Shown one piece after another: positions 1-9,156 of a stretch of DNA of 64,000 bases. Position 1 is the first letter of the stretch; each line of letters starts with the position of its first letter. Position numbers and translations under genes: made by a program. Below the pieces are notes generated by a model, which was not told where the DNA came from, did no database searches, and saw nothing but the letters and a program-made list of their open reading frames with translations. This stretch comes from Leptolinea sp964446955 (GTDB lineage Bacteria; Chloroflexota; Anaerolineae; Anaerolineales; Anaerolineaceae): contig CAYUQJ010000001.1 in the NCBI GenBank assembly GCA_964446955.1, positions 124,001-188,000 of the forward strand. Direction: 5' to 3'.

Positions 1-1487
1 ATATACACGGTAAGGTTCTGCAACTGGTCATTCCAACCAAAACCATGATCGCTGTTGTAAATAAGTTGAGCACCAACAGGCATCATCAGGCTTAATTGAA
101 CCGCCGTGGATAAAACCGTGGGCTCCACCTGCAGCATATTTCCCATATAGGTTTCTTCATTTTCGTCTTCCGAAGAAGATTCACCGGATTTACTTTTTCG
201 TTCGAACTGTACACCGGCGGCGGCATAGGCTTTGATGATCTCTTTGCGTTCCGCGATATCCCACACAGGAGGAGGAACATCGGCGAGAATGGTCAATAAT
301 TCGCCGCCATCGCCCTGAACAGGGATGAGGATGCCATCCGTATCGATCCAGCTTACTTCGTCGTTGTATTCCCAGGCCAGAGCCGGCTTACGTTCTCCCA
401 GCGTGATGGAAATGGAAGCGGGAAGGTCAACTGAAACCCGTATGTCTTTCAATTCAGGAAGAACCTGCGAAACGCGAGTTTTAATCAGGTCCGCGTCCAG
501 GAAAACGACCGGCCGGTTGGCCAGATCAAGAATGGGCTGAATACGTTCGGGCGAAAGGCGGTTTAACCCTTTAACTTCCACACTGGTCACCAAAAAGCGG
601 GGAGCGTAGATCAGATAGAAAATGGCGGCCAGGCAGGCGGCCGAAAGCAGACCCGATATGATCCTCCAGCTCGGATTGAAAATGGGCAGTGCCGGCACAC
701 GGATCTCGGCGCCGCTTTTCCCGAGGGATAGGTACAATTGCCGCCGGACACGCGTTTGAGCCTGTTTATGGATGGGAATACCGTAAACACCTCTGCGGGT
801 CACTACAGGTGTGGTTTGGGCGGCAACCGATCCTTTGAGAATGGAGGGGAACTTAGCCGTTGCTGCGTTCTCGCGGAACGCCACCAGCCATTCCTGGAGG
901 TTCTTCGGGCGAGGTTTGGGAGCTGTCTTTTCAACAGGCGGTGCAGGTTTAACATAAGTGGCTACCACTTGTTGTGGAGTCTTTTTCCGAGCGAGTCTAC
1001 CGAGGAAGGAATTTCGCGAAACCGGCGAGTTGATACTCCGCACGGTACTTGGCGTAACACGGGTTGGGATGACAACACCGCGTGTCGGGTGCTTCTGCAT
1101 TATGGAAGCCCGTGATGGCATCATATGTTCTTTGGGTTGGAAGATATGCAGCTTTCGGCATGCCTTCCGCAATAACGTCTCACCATGAGGTTTTTCTTTG
1201 TGGATCTGTTCCTGAAGGTTCTCAAGCGGAGATAGGTCAGGCTTGATACCGAATAGTCTGGAGATCCTGTCAAGGTGTGGTGTGGCGGACGGTACCGGGC
1301 GTGTTTCAATACCGGGCATGGGTTTGATCACCGGATATTGGGGCGCTTGAGGTTTTGCTGCGGAACGCGACGGTCCAAACAGAATATCAAGCAGACCGCG
1401 GCGAACTTTCTTGTTCTGGCGCGGTACCGCATGCTGCATTACAGCAGGTTTGGGTTTGTTGTTGAAGATGTCGCTGAATCCGGTCAT
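1..1487 (-). CDS. ftsQ: FtsQ/DivIB-like cell division protein with POTRA domain, partial (C-terminus beyond left edge)
   Basis: I read this open frame directly. The ATG is at 1487-1485, ten bases after the ddl stop, with GAAGGA just upstream, and the frame stays open to base 1 (495 codons). Residues 1 to about 270 are a Pro/Lys/Arg-rich, probably cytoplasmic and disordered stretch. About residues 271-295 form one transmembrane helix. From about 298 a POTRA-like segment begins (VTSVEVKGLNRLSPE, then VFLDADLIKTRV and LPASISITLGERKPALAW), as in FtsQ/DivIB, where it scaffolds FtsL/FtsB-type partners at the septum. Position at the end of a dcw operon fits. Usual FtsQ proteins have only a short cytoplasmic tail, so the long N-terminus is odd. 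Identity as a POTRA protein is secure; exact FtsQ orthology is inferred. Confidence 0.8.
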   Translation of the reverse strand, partial: MTGFSDIFNNKPKPAVMQHAVPRQNKKVRRGLLDILFGPSRSAAKPQAPQYPVIKPMPGIETRPVPSATPHLDRISRLFGIKPDLSPLENLQEQIHKEKPHGETLLRKACRKLHIFQPKEHMMPSRASIMQKHPTRGVVIPTRVTPSTVRSINSPVSRNSFLGRLARKKTPQQVVATYVKPAPPVEKTAPKPRPKNLQEWLVAFRENAATAKFPSILKGSVAAQTTPVVTRRGVYGIPIHKQAQTRVRRQLYLSLGKSGAEIRVPALPIFNPSWRIISGLLSAACLAAIFYLIYAPRFLVTSVEVKGLNRLSPERIQPILDLANRPVVFLDADLIKTRVSQVLPELKDIRVSVDLPASISITLGERKPALAWEYNDEVSWIDTDGILIPVQGDGGELLTILADVPPPVWDIAERKEIIKAYAAAGVQFERKSKSGESSSEDENEETYMGNMLQVEPTVLSTAVQLSLMMPVGAQLIYNSDHGFGWNDQLQNLTVY

Positions 1488-1496
1488 AGCGCTACG

Positions 1497-2612
1497 TTAT
1501 CCTTCATAGGTTCGAACGGTATTGTCGCGGTCTGCTTTTCGCTCTAGGGCAAGTTCAACCAGTCGATCGATCAGCTTTGGGTAGGGAAGCCCGGTTGCTT
1601 CCCACAGTTTTGGATACATGCTGATACGGGTGAATCCGGGAAGGGTGTTCAATTCATTTAAGAAGTAACGGTTGGACTCGCGTTCAAGAAGAAAATCAAC
1701 GCGAGCCATTCCAGCGCAGTCAATTGCCTTATACGCCTCAACAGCGATACGGCGCATATCTGTTGAAACATCCTCTGGCAGGTCGGCTGGGATGCAGGGG
1801 CGGGAAGTGTCATCCAGATATTTGGCGGAGTAGGAGTAGAAATCAGCTTCCGGGATGATCTCACCGGCAACGGAGGCTTTCGGATCCTGGTTGCCCAGAA
1901 CACTGATCTCGATCTCGCGCGGTTTATCAAGTCCCCGCTCGATGAGTATCCGTCGGTCATATTGGGCTGCATCCATCAATCCTTCCAGCAGGTCCGATTT
2001 GCTTCTACATTTCGATATGCCGACCGATGATCCCAGGTTCGCCGGTTTAACGAAGAACGGATAGCCGGACATTTTTTCCGCCCGGGAAATGACCGAATCC
2101 AAATTCTCTTTGATCTCTTGGCGCGTGACCACAATCGATTCGATGGTCGGAATACCGTGAGCTTTCATTACATCCTTGAACAGACCTTTATCCATACCCA
2201 CAGACGAGCCCAACACTCCGGCTCCCACGTAAGCCACATCTGTCAGTTCCAGCAGTCCCTGAAGCGTGCCGTCTTCACCAAAGGTTCCATGAAGAACCGG
2301 AAATATTACATCCAATTCTGTAACGAAGGAAAGTTTTTCTCCGGTTGGAGTCTTTTCAATGGAGTAAACAGCCGGTTTTCCGGGTTCTGTATTGAGCAAC
2401 GCTTTCTTAACATTGGAAAGATCCTGTTTTTCCAGTGCAGATATAACATCGGATCCGCAATACCAGGCTCCAGATTTTGTGATTCCGATCTGAGTTATGT
2501 CATATTTTTCGGGATCCATTACCGATAAAACAGAGCGCGCAGACATCAACGAGACGTCATGCTCCCCGGATCGTCCCCCGAAAATTACACCGATGCGAAT
2601 CTTTTTACTCAT
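1497..2612 (-). CDS. ddl: D-alanine--D-alanine ligase
   Basis: This cytoplasmic ATP-grasp enzyme joins two D-Ala to make the dipeptide that MurF adds to the peptidoglycan precursor. The 371-residue product has the family landmarks: IGVIFGGRSGEHDVS at the N-terminus, KPANLGSSVGISK in the ATP-grasp core, the omega-loop YSYSAKY expected of a D-Ala-specific ligase, and LNELNTLPGFTRISMYPKLW near the C-terminus. Length matches DdlA/DdlB types. It lies 8 bases after murB and 9 bases before the ftsQ-like gene, so it is co-transcribed with the cluster. Nothing suggests D-Lac or D-Ser specificity. Confidence 0.96.
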   Translation of the reverse strand: MSKKIRIGVIFGGRSGEHDVSLMSARSVLSVMDPEKYDITQIGITKSGAWYCGSDVISALEKQDLSNVKKALLNTEPGKPAVYSIEKTPTGEKLSFVTELDVIFPVLHGTFGEDGTLQGLLELTDVAYVGAGVLGSSVGMDKGLFKDVMKAHGIPTIESIVVTRQEIKENLDSVISRAEKMSGYPFFVKPANLGSSVGISKCRSKSDLLEGLMDAAQYDRRILIERGLDKPREIEISVLGNQDPKASVAGEIIPEADFYSYSAKYLDDTSRPCIPADLPEDVSTDMRRIAVEAYKAIDCAGMARVDFLLERESNRYFLNELNTLPGFTRISMYPKLWEATGLPYPKLIDRLVELALERKADRDNTVRTYEG

Positions 2613-2620
2613 AACTGTGT

Positions 2621-3595
2621 CTATTTCCTGTCGCCTGATAGTGTTTTTGAACTGATGGAAAAGTCACCCAGCAGCTCTATTTCCAATTCCAGTGAAACGC
2701 CGAAAACTTCAGAAACCCTGGACCGCGCCTGTTGAATGAGCGCCCAGTAATCCGAAGCCGTTGCGTCGTTATCATTGATGAAAAAATTAGCGTGTTTTTC
2801 GCTGATATGCGCGCCTCCAACGCGCGTTCCCTTTAAACCGGCGGCTTCGATAAGACGGGCCGCGTAGTCGCCTTCGGGATTCTTAAATGTTGAACCCATG
2901 CTGGCGCCTTGCGGCTGAGTAGCACGACGGCGGGAGGAAAAATCTGACATCCTGGCCTGAATGGCTGTTTTATCGTCCTGTGCCAGTTCAAATGTGGCGG
3001 AGAGAATAATCACCTGGCCGGGATTGCGTTTCAACCAGCTCGAACGATAAGCGAGTTCCAGCTTTTCCAAAGGCCATTCTTGTTTGCCCTCAATCGGGTG
3101 CAAGATATCGGCCATTTTCAATGAAGCTGCTATATTCGATCCAAATGCTCCGGCATTGCCAAAAACAGCACCTCCCACTGTGCCAGGTACAGTGGTTGCC
3201 CATTCCATGCCGCAAAGCCCTCTCAAGCCGGCCTGACGTCCCACCGTTGCAAGCACGGAACCACTTTCCGCCCAAACGGTCGGTTTTTCCCCATGTAAAT
3301 CAATTTTGATATTTCGCGCATGGTTGATCACGACAACACCGTGAAACCCTCTGTCACTGACCAGTACATTCGCGCCGCTTCCAATCAAATAGTTCGGTAT
3401 CTGGAGTTCCCACAATTTTGTGAAGATCTCCTCTAGTTCGTGTCCGGAATTTGCAACGATCAATCCATCCGCCGGACCGCCGACATGAGCCGTGGTGTAA
3501 TTGGAGAGCCGATCATTTTCCTGGAAACGTTCTCCGAATGTCTCGCGCAATTTCTCGATCATCTGCGGGGAAAGGGGGGCAGTGCTTTTTGTCAT
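2621..3595 (-). CDS. murB: UDP-N-acetylenolpyruvoylglucosamine reductase
   Basis: MurB reduces UDP-GlcNAc-enolpyruvate to UDP-MurNAc with FAD and NADPH. The 324-residue protein shows FAD-site sequence GSGANVLVSDRGF, the block ATTVPGTVGGAVFGNAGAFG, the catalytic-region YRSSW, and a C-terminal GSTFKNPEGDYAARLIEAAG with the serine expected as proton donor. The compact C-terminal part resembles type II MurB. The ATG overlaps the murC TGA by four bases (ATGA), and GGAGA sits about seven bases upstream, which fixes the start. Confidence 0.96.
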   Translation of the reverse strand: MTKSTAPLSPQMIEKLRETFGERFQENDRLSNYTTAHVGGPADGLIVANSGHELEEIFTKLWELQIPNYLIGSGANVLVSDRGFHGVVVINHARNIKIDLHGEKPTVWAESGSVLATVGRQAGLRGLCGMEWATTVPGTVGGAVFGNAGAFGSNIAASLKMADILHPIEGKQEWPLEKLELAYRSSWLKRNPGQVIILSATFELAQDDKTAIQARMSDFSSRRRATQPQGASMGSTFKNPEGDYAARLIEAAGLKGTRVGGAHISEKHANFFINDNDATASDYWALIQQARSRVSEVFGVSLELEIELLGDFSISSKTLSGDRK

Positions 3596-5016
3596 TTTAC
3601 TGTCTCCGATTTCTTGGATGATAGAAGGATTTGAGATTCCAACAATTGTTTGTTGATACAGGTTGCATCGCCGGCAGATAATACCAGTACAACATCCCCC
3701 GGTTTGAGGTTCGTTTCAAGATGTGAAATGGCAAAATCCATTGTGGGTGAAAAAACAGCCGGTATGTCCTTTACCAACATTAGCACTTGTTCGGAAGAGA
3801 ATCCGTTTGGCTGCTCCCGGGCGGCGAAAACTTCTGTGATAACGAGATTGTCCGCTTTTGAGATTTCGGTGGCGTAATCAACCATCAAAGCCTGGGTTCG
3901 GCTGTATGTGTGCGGCTGCCAGACGACCCATAAACGCCTGCCGGGGAAAGCGATGCGGGCTGCCTGAATCGTCGCATTTATCTCCGTCGGGTGATGCGCA
4001 TAGTCATCAACAAGTGTGATTTCATTGACTTCACCTACAACTTCAAAACGGCGGCCTGTACCAGAAAACGAGTGTAATGCCGCACTGATCACTTCTGGTT
4101 CAACCCCGGCCATAAATGCCGCTATCGAAGCTGCCATGGCGTTCTGCAAATTGTGAAGACCGGGCACACCAACCGAGACTGGTAGAAGATCCTTCACAAC
4201 ATGCAACACTTCCTGATTCGCCAGGTGATACATACCATCATCGGAACGAGTTAGAACATAATCAGCATTTTGTTGATTACTGTTCGGGTTATGATCCTGC
4301 AGAAGATGGGCCGAATAGGTGAAAACCGGCATGTTTACTGGAAGACGATAACGCAGTGACATTGCACCGGAATTGTCCGCGGAGATTATCACCAACCCGT
4401 GGGGAACAAGATTGCCGAGGAATTTTAGGAACGCCTGAGAATATGTCTCCGGGGTGGGGTAGCAGTCCGGATGATCATGTTCGACGTTTGTAACGACAGC
4501 GATCATGGGATGAAGCCCGAGGAACATTGAATCATATTCATCAGCTTCGATCACAAAGTATTCACCTGTACCAGCGTGTGCGTTTGCTCCAAGATTTTTG
4601 GATACGCTGCCAATGATAAATGAAGGGTCAAGTCCAGCCTGGTTTAGGATCCACGCGATCATGGCCGTGGTTGTCGTTTTACCATGTGTCCCGGCAATGG
4701 CTATACATAATTTGTCCCCAATCAAGGTAGGCAGGAATTCAACCCGTTTCTGAACAGGAATACCTTTTTCACGCGCGGCTATTACCTCTACATTGTCATC
4801 CGGGATGGCGGAAGAACGCACAACAATATCAACACCTTTAATATTCCCGGCTTTATGTCCAATGCAGATTTTTACACCAAGTTTTTTTAATTCCTGCTGG
4901 TAGGGTGATTCAGAACGGTCAGATCCACTGACATGCCAACCTTTTTCTACGAGGACTTTTGCTATGGCAGAAAGGCCTGTCCCACCGATGCCAATTAGAT
5001 GTGCGCGATTGGTCAT
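3592..5016 (-). CDS. murC: UDP-N-acetylmuramate--L-alanine ligase
   Basis: MurC adds L-Ala to UDP-MurNAc using ATP. I place the start at 5016 (ATG overlapping the TGA of the cvpA-like gene as ATGA). An in-frame ATG at 5085 would add 23 residues with no family similarity. The resulting 474-residue protein begins MTNRAHLIGIGGTGLSAIA (nucleotide-binding N-domain), has the Mur ligase P-loop GTHGKTTTT at about 109-117, the EADEYD and NVEHDHPD blocks of the central domain, and DDYAHHPTEI in the C-domain. All key motifs are intact and length is normal. Confidence 0.96.
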   Translation of the reverse strand: MTNRAHLIGIGGTGLSAIAKVLVEKGWHVSGSDRSESPYQQELKKLGVKICIGHKAGNIKGVDIVVRSSAIPDDNVEVIAAREKGIPVQKRVEFLPTLIGDKLCIAIAGTHGKTTTTAMIAWILNQAGLDPSFIIGSVSKNLGANAHAGTGEYFVIEADEYDSMFLGLHPMIAVVTNVEHDHPDCYPTPETYSQAFLKFLGNLVPHGLVIISADNSGAMSLRYRLPVNMPVFTYSAHLLQDHNPNSNQQNADYVLTRSDDGMYHLANQEVLHVVKDLLPVSVGVPGLHNLQNAMAASIAAFMAGVEPEVISAALHSFSGTGRRFEVVGEVNEITLVDDYAHHPTEINATIQAARIAFPGRRLWVVWQPHTYSRTQALMVDYATEISKADNLVITEVFAAREQPNGFSSEQVLMLVKDIPAVFSPTMDFAISHLETNLKPGDVVLVLSAGDATCINKQLLESQILLSSKKSETVK

Positions 5017-5552
5017 AGGAACACCACCAGTACCAAAGCAAGTGCCAGAGCGGCTGAGAAGTAGATGGCCGGTGATACCAGCCAATGAGGTGGAAGGTAG
5101 GCCAACAGATTGATGGCCGCATCACCAATTTCAGTGCCGGCTTCGGGGGGTGTGATGATGGACAGCGGATATCCAGCCGCGTCCAGAAAGAACCAGAGAC
5201 TTCCGAAAATGAAGAAACCATTGATAGCACCCAAAACAAACCCGGCCAGATGATCAACGATCGAAACATTCATAAACCGCACGTGCCCTGACAGGGCGGG
5301 AAGATTGGGTGCCTGGTATCCAAGGAATACCAATCCGATGAATACTATGGTTTGTAACCAGTAGTGAGAGACCGGATCGGTAAATAATTGACTTTCCTTC
5401 GCAAAACCAGCGAAATTTTCCAAAATAAAGAGGATAAAAATTCCCAGAATGGAGCAGAAAATTACAAGGACTTCACTTGCCCATCCACGTACTGCGCCGA
5501 TAATGGCAAAGATGAAAACCAGAAGCCAAAAAATAACCTGAATGCTAATCAT
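5013..5552 (-). CDS. CvpA-family (colicin V production-like) membrane protein
   Basis: This small polytopic membrane protein starts MISIQVIFWLLVFIFAIIGAVRGW, the typical CvpA first helix followed by a G-x-x-RG turn. Three further hydrophobic segments follow (around the LVIFCSILGIF, TIVFIGLVFLGY and GFVLGAINGFFIFG stretches). I chose the start at 5552 because AGGTGG lies six bases upstream; an ATG at 5570 would add six residues. It overlaps murG by eight bases and murC by four. CvpA-like proteins have been linked to envelope homeostasis and division, but the molecular role is not known. Its insertion between murG and murC suggests a wall-related function. Confidence 0.75.
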   Translation of the reverse strand: MISIQVIFWLLVFIFAIIGAVRGWASEVLVIFCSILGIFILFILENFAGFAKESQLFTDPVSHYWLQTIVFIGLVFLGYQAPNLPALSGHVRFMNVSIVDHLAGFVLGAINGFFIFGSLWFFLDAAGYPLSIITPPEAGTEIGDAAINLLAYLPPHWLVSPAIYFSAALALALVLVVFL

Positions 5553-6633
5553 CGCCACCTGCCAGTGCAAATAAGGTTTCTGCCAGTGTCTTTGAAGCTT
5601 CGGGATTGAATAATGACTTCATCGATTGCCTCATCTTGCTCAAGGTATCGGGAGAATCCAACAACCTGGAAATGGCAGGGAGAAGATCTGATCCCAAATC
5701 TGCGTCATTCAGAAGGATGGCTCCACCGTTTCTTACCAGATGGTCTGCGTTTACTTTCTGGTATCGCCACGCGTATGGATAGGGCACAAGTATCGCTGGC
5801 AGTCCAAACAATGGCAGCTCGCCGAGAGTAGATGCGCCGGCACGGCAAACAACCAGATCTGCCGCAGCGAAAGCGGCTCCCATATCTTCGTGAAGGTATG
5901 CGATCGGGTGGTACTCTTCCGTATTGGAGGATAAGTCCGTCTTTGTGGATTCCGCCTCTTCATAGTTGTCTTTTCCAGTCACGTGTAAAACCTGGGCTTT
6001 TATCAGCAAATTGGAGAGAACTGGATAAAGAGCTTGGTTAATTGAGCGGGCGCCTTTACTGCCACCGTAAACAAAGACAACAGGTGTATTTGAATGGAGG
6101 GAAAAATGCTTTCTGGCCGCTTCGTTAGTCCAGGTTGAGAGGTCACGACGAACTGGATAACCGCAGACGATCTTACGGTGATGGAAAGAAAAGTATTTTT
6201 TCGATTCCTCTGCTGTCATCGCGATGACATCCGAAAACCGGGCTATGGTTTTTATGGCCAGTCCGGGTTCAATGTCGGGGACATATAGTAACGAAGGATT
6301 TTTTATTCCGGCAACTGCCATTGGAACGGCCACATAACCACCGGTAAAGAGCATCGCATCCGGCTTGAATTCTGCCAGTATCTTGCGGGACTCAAAAACA
6401 CCACGGATCAAACGTAAAAAATTACCGGGAAGGGATTTAATTCCCACACCGTGAACTCCAGCCGCCGGGATGGTTTTAAATGGGATTCCAAGGCGGTTGA
6501 TCATTTCAGCTTCCATACCACCTTCTCCTCCAACCCATAAAACGGAGTCAACATCATCACCGAGGGTTTGTAAAACGGCCAGAGCGGGATACACTCCCCC
6601 TCCGGTTCCACCCGCGCAAATCAACAACCGCAC
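5545..6633 (-). CDS. murG: UDP-N-acetylglucosamine--undecaprenyl-pyrophosphoryl-MurNAc-pentapeptide transferase
   Basis: MurG is the membrane-associated GT28 enzyme that converts lipid I to lipid II. The 362-residue protein has the N-terminal glycine loop GGTGGGVYPALAV (usually GGTGGHxxPA; the His is Gly here), GGSKGARSINQAL in the middle, and the donor-binding CRAGASTLGELPLFGLPAILVPYP near the C-terminus. The start codon is GTG at 6633 with a strong AAAGGAGA about seven bases upstream. The first 77 bases overlap the end of ftsW. The His-to-Gly change in the first loop is worth noting, since that histidine is common in the family. Confidence 0.95.
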   Translation of the reverse strand: MRLLICAGGTGGGVYPALAVLQTLGDDVDSVLWVGGEGGMEAEMINRLGIPFKTIPAAGVHGVGIKSLPGNFLRLIRGVFESRKILAEFKPDAMLFTGGYVAVPMAVAGIKNPSLLYVPDIEPGLAIKTIARFSDVIAMTAEESKKYFSFHHRKIVCGYPVRRDLSTWTNEAARKHFSLHSNTPVVFVYGGSKGARSINQALYPVLSNLLIKAQVLHVTGKDNYEEAESTKTDLSSNTEEYHPIAYLHEDMGAAFAAADLVVCRAGASTLGELPLFGLPAILVPYPYAWRYQKVNADHLVRNGGAILLNDADLGSDLLPAISRLLDSPDTLSKMRQSMKSLFNPEASKTLAETLFALAGGDD

Positions 6634-7810
6634 TGGCAGGTCTCCTTTCCGGTATTACACCATTGTTGGTTCTGGCAATATTTAGAATGATCCCGAAGCT
6701 CATCAGGGTTGTAGTCAGGCTGGATCCTCCAGCGCTGATCAACGGGAGGGCGTTACCGGCAAAGGGAAGCAAATTGACCATAACACCCATATTGATAATG
6801 GCTTCGATAAAGATCCAGATCGATAAACCCGATGCCAAAAGTTTCCCGAGTGGATCGGGAGCTTTGTTGGCAATGTAAAGGCCACGCCACAAAATCAGGA
6901 TGTATAAACCGACAACAAACATGGCGCCAATTAATCCGGTCTCTTCCATAATTACAGCAAAGATCGAATCCGTTGGTGCTACCGGTAAGCCGGTAAATTT
7001 GGTTGTTGCCCGGCCAATACCAACGCCGAAAAAACCACCTTTGACCACGGCTTCGAGAGAACGTTGCACATGGTAAGAGGCTTGAACAGGATTTTGAAGG
7101 CCATTCATATAATCCATCATACGGGTACGTCCGGTTGTGCTGACAAGGACGATGATCCCGCCAAAGAAAGCCACACCAAGAATAACAAAGACGATCTTTT
7201 TCATATCGCCACCCGCCAGGAAGAAAAGAATCCCACCAAGCAGAATGATCGTAGCCGCAGCACTGATATCCGGCTGAAGCAGCACGAGACCGGCGTTTAC
7301 TCCGATCAGGAACAACATTGGAATAATACCCAGTGAGAAGTCGTTCAGAACAGGTTTGTGGTTGTTCAGCCAGTAGCTTAAATACAATACAGTGACAACT
7401 TTAGCCAGTTCCGATGGTTGAATGGAACCGGCAAGAATGGTTCGCACAGCACCAAGACGGGTATCCCGCAGGATCAACACCACAATAAGCAGACCGATTG
7501 TGCCGATCATCACAGGAAGCATCAGTTTAGAATAACGGTGATAATCAATCCGACTGAGAAGAACAGCCATGAATGTACCAAGAATGACCCAGACGATCTG
7601 GCGGATGAACATATAGGCGGCTGGTTGCCCCAATTGGATTGAGAATTTCCAACTGGCGGAATAGACCATCAACAGACCAAAAAGGACCAGCGTAATGACA
7701 GCAAGAACCAATGGAATATCGATCCCAATACGCAACCAACGCTGGGTTTTCTCTGCCAGTTCTTGAGTCTGGGCTGCTAATGAAGGTTTTTGACTAGAGT
7801 CCTGAAGCAC
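6557..7810 (-). CDS. ftsW: FtsW-type SEDS peptidoglycan polymerase / division protein
   Basis: This SEDS membrane protein (417 residues, about ten hydrophobic segments) polymerises lipid II together with a class B PBP at the septum. Diagnostic stretches are IQPSELAKV, the periplasmic-loop block APTDSIFAVIMEETGLIG, and the C-terminal PLISAGGSSLTTTLMSFGI. The start is GTG at 7810, with GAGGAG eight bases upstream lying inside the end of murD, which overlaps by 34 bases. A basic 30-residue C-terminal tail overlaps the start of murG. The neighbouring class B PBP is the expected partner. RodA is the alternative name for this family, but the dcw context favours FtsW. Confidence 0.93.
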   Translation of the reverse strand: MLQDSSQKPSLAAQTQELAEKTQRWLRIGIDIPLVLAVITLVLFGLLMVYSASWKFSIQLGQPAAYMFIRQIVWVILGTFMAVLLSRIDYHRYSKLMLPVMIGTIGLLIVVLILRDTRLGAVRTILAGSIQPSELAKVVTVLYLSYWLNNHKPVLNDFSLGIIPMLFLIGVNAGLVLLQPDISAAATIILLGGILFFLAGGDMKKIVFVILGVAFFGGIIVLVSTTGRTRMMDYMNGLQNPVQASYHVQRSLEAVVKGGFFGVGIGRATTKFTGLPVAPTDSIFAVIMEETGLIGAMFVVGLYILILWRGLYIANKAPDPLGKLLASGLSIWIFIEAIINMGVMVNLLPFAGNALPLISAGGSSLTTTLMSFGIILNIARTNNGVIPERRPASAVVDLRGWNRRGSVSRSGRFTNPR

Positions 7811-9156
7811 TCGCCACGCTCCTCAAAATCTTCGAATTCGTCATAGCTGGTTCCACCCGGAGAAAGAAGAACAACATCATCCGGTTCAGCTCTTTCGTTC
7901 GCCAGTTTAACGGCCTCACTTAAACCTGCCGCCCGGTCAATACTGAACTTTTTCTTCTCAACTCTTTCCAGAGCTGCCAGAATCTTTGGGGCCGCTTCGC
8001 CAAACACAATTACATGATCAACCCGCTGGTTGATCAAATTTGCCAGGTCTTCCCATGGCAGGTTTTTATCGCGACCGCCAATCAATAAAACCATTGGTTC
8101 GGTAAATGAGCGAATGGCAGCCATCGTTCGTTCGGGTGCTGTCGCTATGGAGTCGTTATACCAGGCCGCCCCGTTGACTGTATCCACATATTCAAGGCGG
8201 TGATCAACCCCGCTAAAATCTTCAATACCTTCCCGCATCGAGTCGGGTGACATTCCTGCAGCTGCCGTGATTGCACAAGCAGCCAGTACGTTCAGTACGT
8301 TGTGGTCTCCCCGTAATTTGATATCGTCTCTGGATAGCAAGAAAATCTCTTCTTTCCCATTCGAATACCAGAGCTTGTCATCCTGAAGGTACGTGCCGGG
8401 TATCCGATCCATGGGAATATTCCAACCAAATGTTGATAGATGGCCTTTCACGAAAGCGGTCAAATCAATGGATCCGGCATCATCGCGGCATAGTATGGCT
8501 TCATCTTTCACACTCTGAAAATCCAAAATACGGCGCTTGGCTGCTTTGTAGGCTTCCATTGTGCCATGCCGGTCTAAATGGTTGGGGGTAATATTTAAAA
8601 CCGCGCTGATGTTGGGGGATGTGGTCATTAGTTCCAATTGGAAACTGGACAACTCCAGGATCACCAGGTCGGATGGGGAAATTTGATCTATGTAGGTGAT
8701 CATGGGGGTACCGATATTACCGCCCACCCAGATTTTCTGGTCAGAATTGGCTCCGGCGCGGCAGATACGCCCGACAAGCGTTGTGGTTGTGGTTTTACCG
8801 GCTGAACCGGTAATACCGATTGTTCTACATGGCACAACATCCATGAATACCTGCGCGTCATTCGATACCGGTAATCCCCGACCAAGGGCTTCACGTACAA
8901 GGGGCATCTCCGGTGAAACACCCCCTGAGATACAAACCTGTGTGATCCCATCAAGGGTTTCCAGAGGATGGCTTCCCAATACAAAATGTACGGGAAGTTC
9001 TCTTATCGATTCCAGGTTCTTTTTCAATTGTTCTTCGGTTCGACTGTCATTAATTGTTACCTGGCTGCCCTGTGTACACAAATAGCGCGAGAGGGCTAAT
9101 CCCTGACGGGCTGCACCGATGATTAGAACGTGTTCATTCCGCCAATTTTTCATCAT
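7777..9156 (-). CDS. murD: UDP-N-acetylmuramoylalanine--D-glutamate ligase
   Basis: MurD adds D-Glu to UDP-MurNAc-L-Ala. I set the start at 9156, where the ATG overlaps the mraY stop as TAATG. A longer frame to 9210 would add 18 unsupported residues. The 459-residue product starts MMKNWRNEHVLIIGAARQGLA, has the P-loop GSAGKTTTT at about 117-125, the central NITPNHLDRHGTMEAY and the C-terminal YNDSIATAPERTMAAI. The P-loop has Ser-Ala where GTNGK is most usual; the catalytic Gly-Lys-Thr is kept. Length is normal. Confidence 0.95.
   Translation of the reverse strand: MMKNWRNEHVLIIGAARQGLALSRYLCTQGSQVTINDSRTEEQLKKNLESIRELPVHFVLGSHPLETLDGITQVCISGGVSPEMPLVREALGRGLPVSNDAQVFMDVVPCRTIGITGSAGKTTTTTLVGRICRAGANSDQKIWVGGNIGTPMITYIDQISPSDLVILELSSFQLELMTTSPNISAVLNITPNHLDRHGTMEAYKAAKRRILDFQSVKDEAILCRDDAGSIDLTAFVKGHLSTFGWNIPMDRIPGTYLQDDKLWYSNGKEEIFLLSRDDIKLRGDHNVLNVLAACAITAAAGMSPDSMREGIEDFSGVDHRLEYVDTVNGAAWYNDSIATAPERTMAAIRSFTEPMVLLIGGRDKNLPWEDLANLINQRVDHVIVFGEAAPKILAALERVEKKKFSIDRAAGLSEAVKLANERAEPDDVVLLSPGGTSYDEFEDFEERGECFRTLVKNLH

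Noticed and set aside
738..1115. Plus-strand open frame of 125 codons at the left end
   Set aside because: It lies opposite the ftsQ-like frame, which has a POTRA domain and continuous operon context. The plus-strand product is Cys/Arg-rich and unlike any family.
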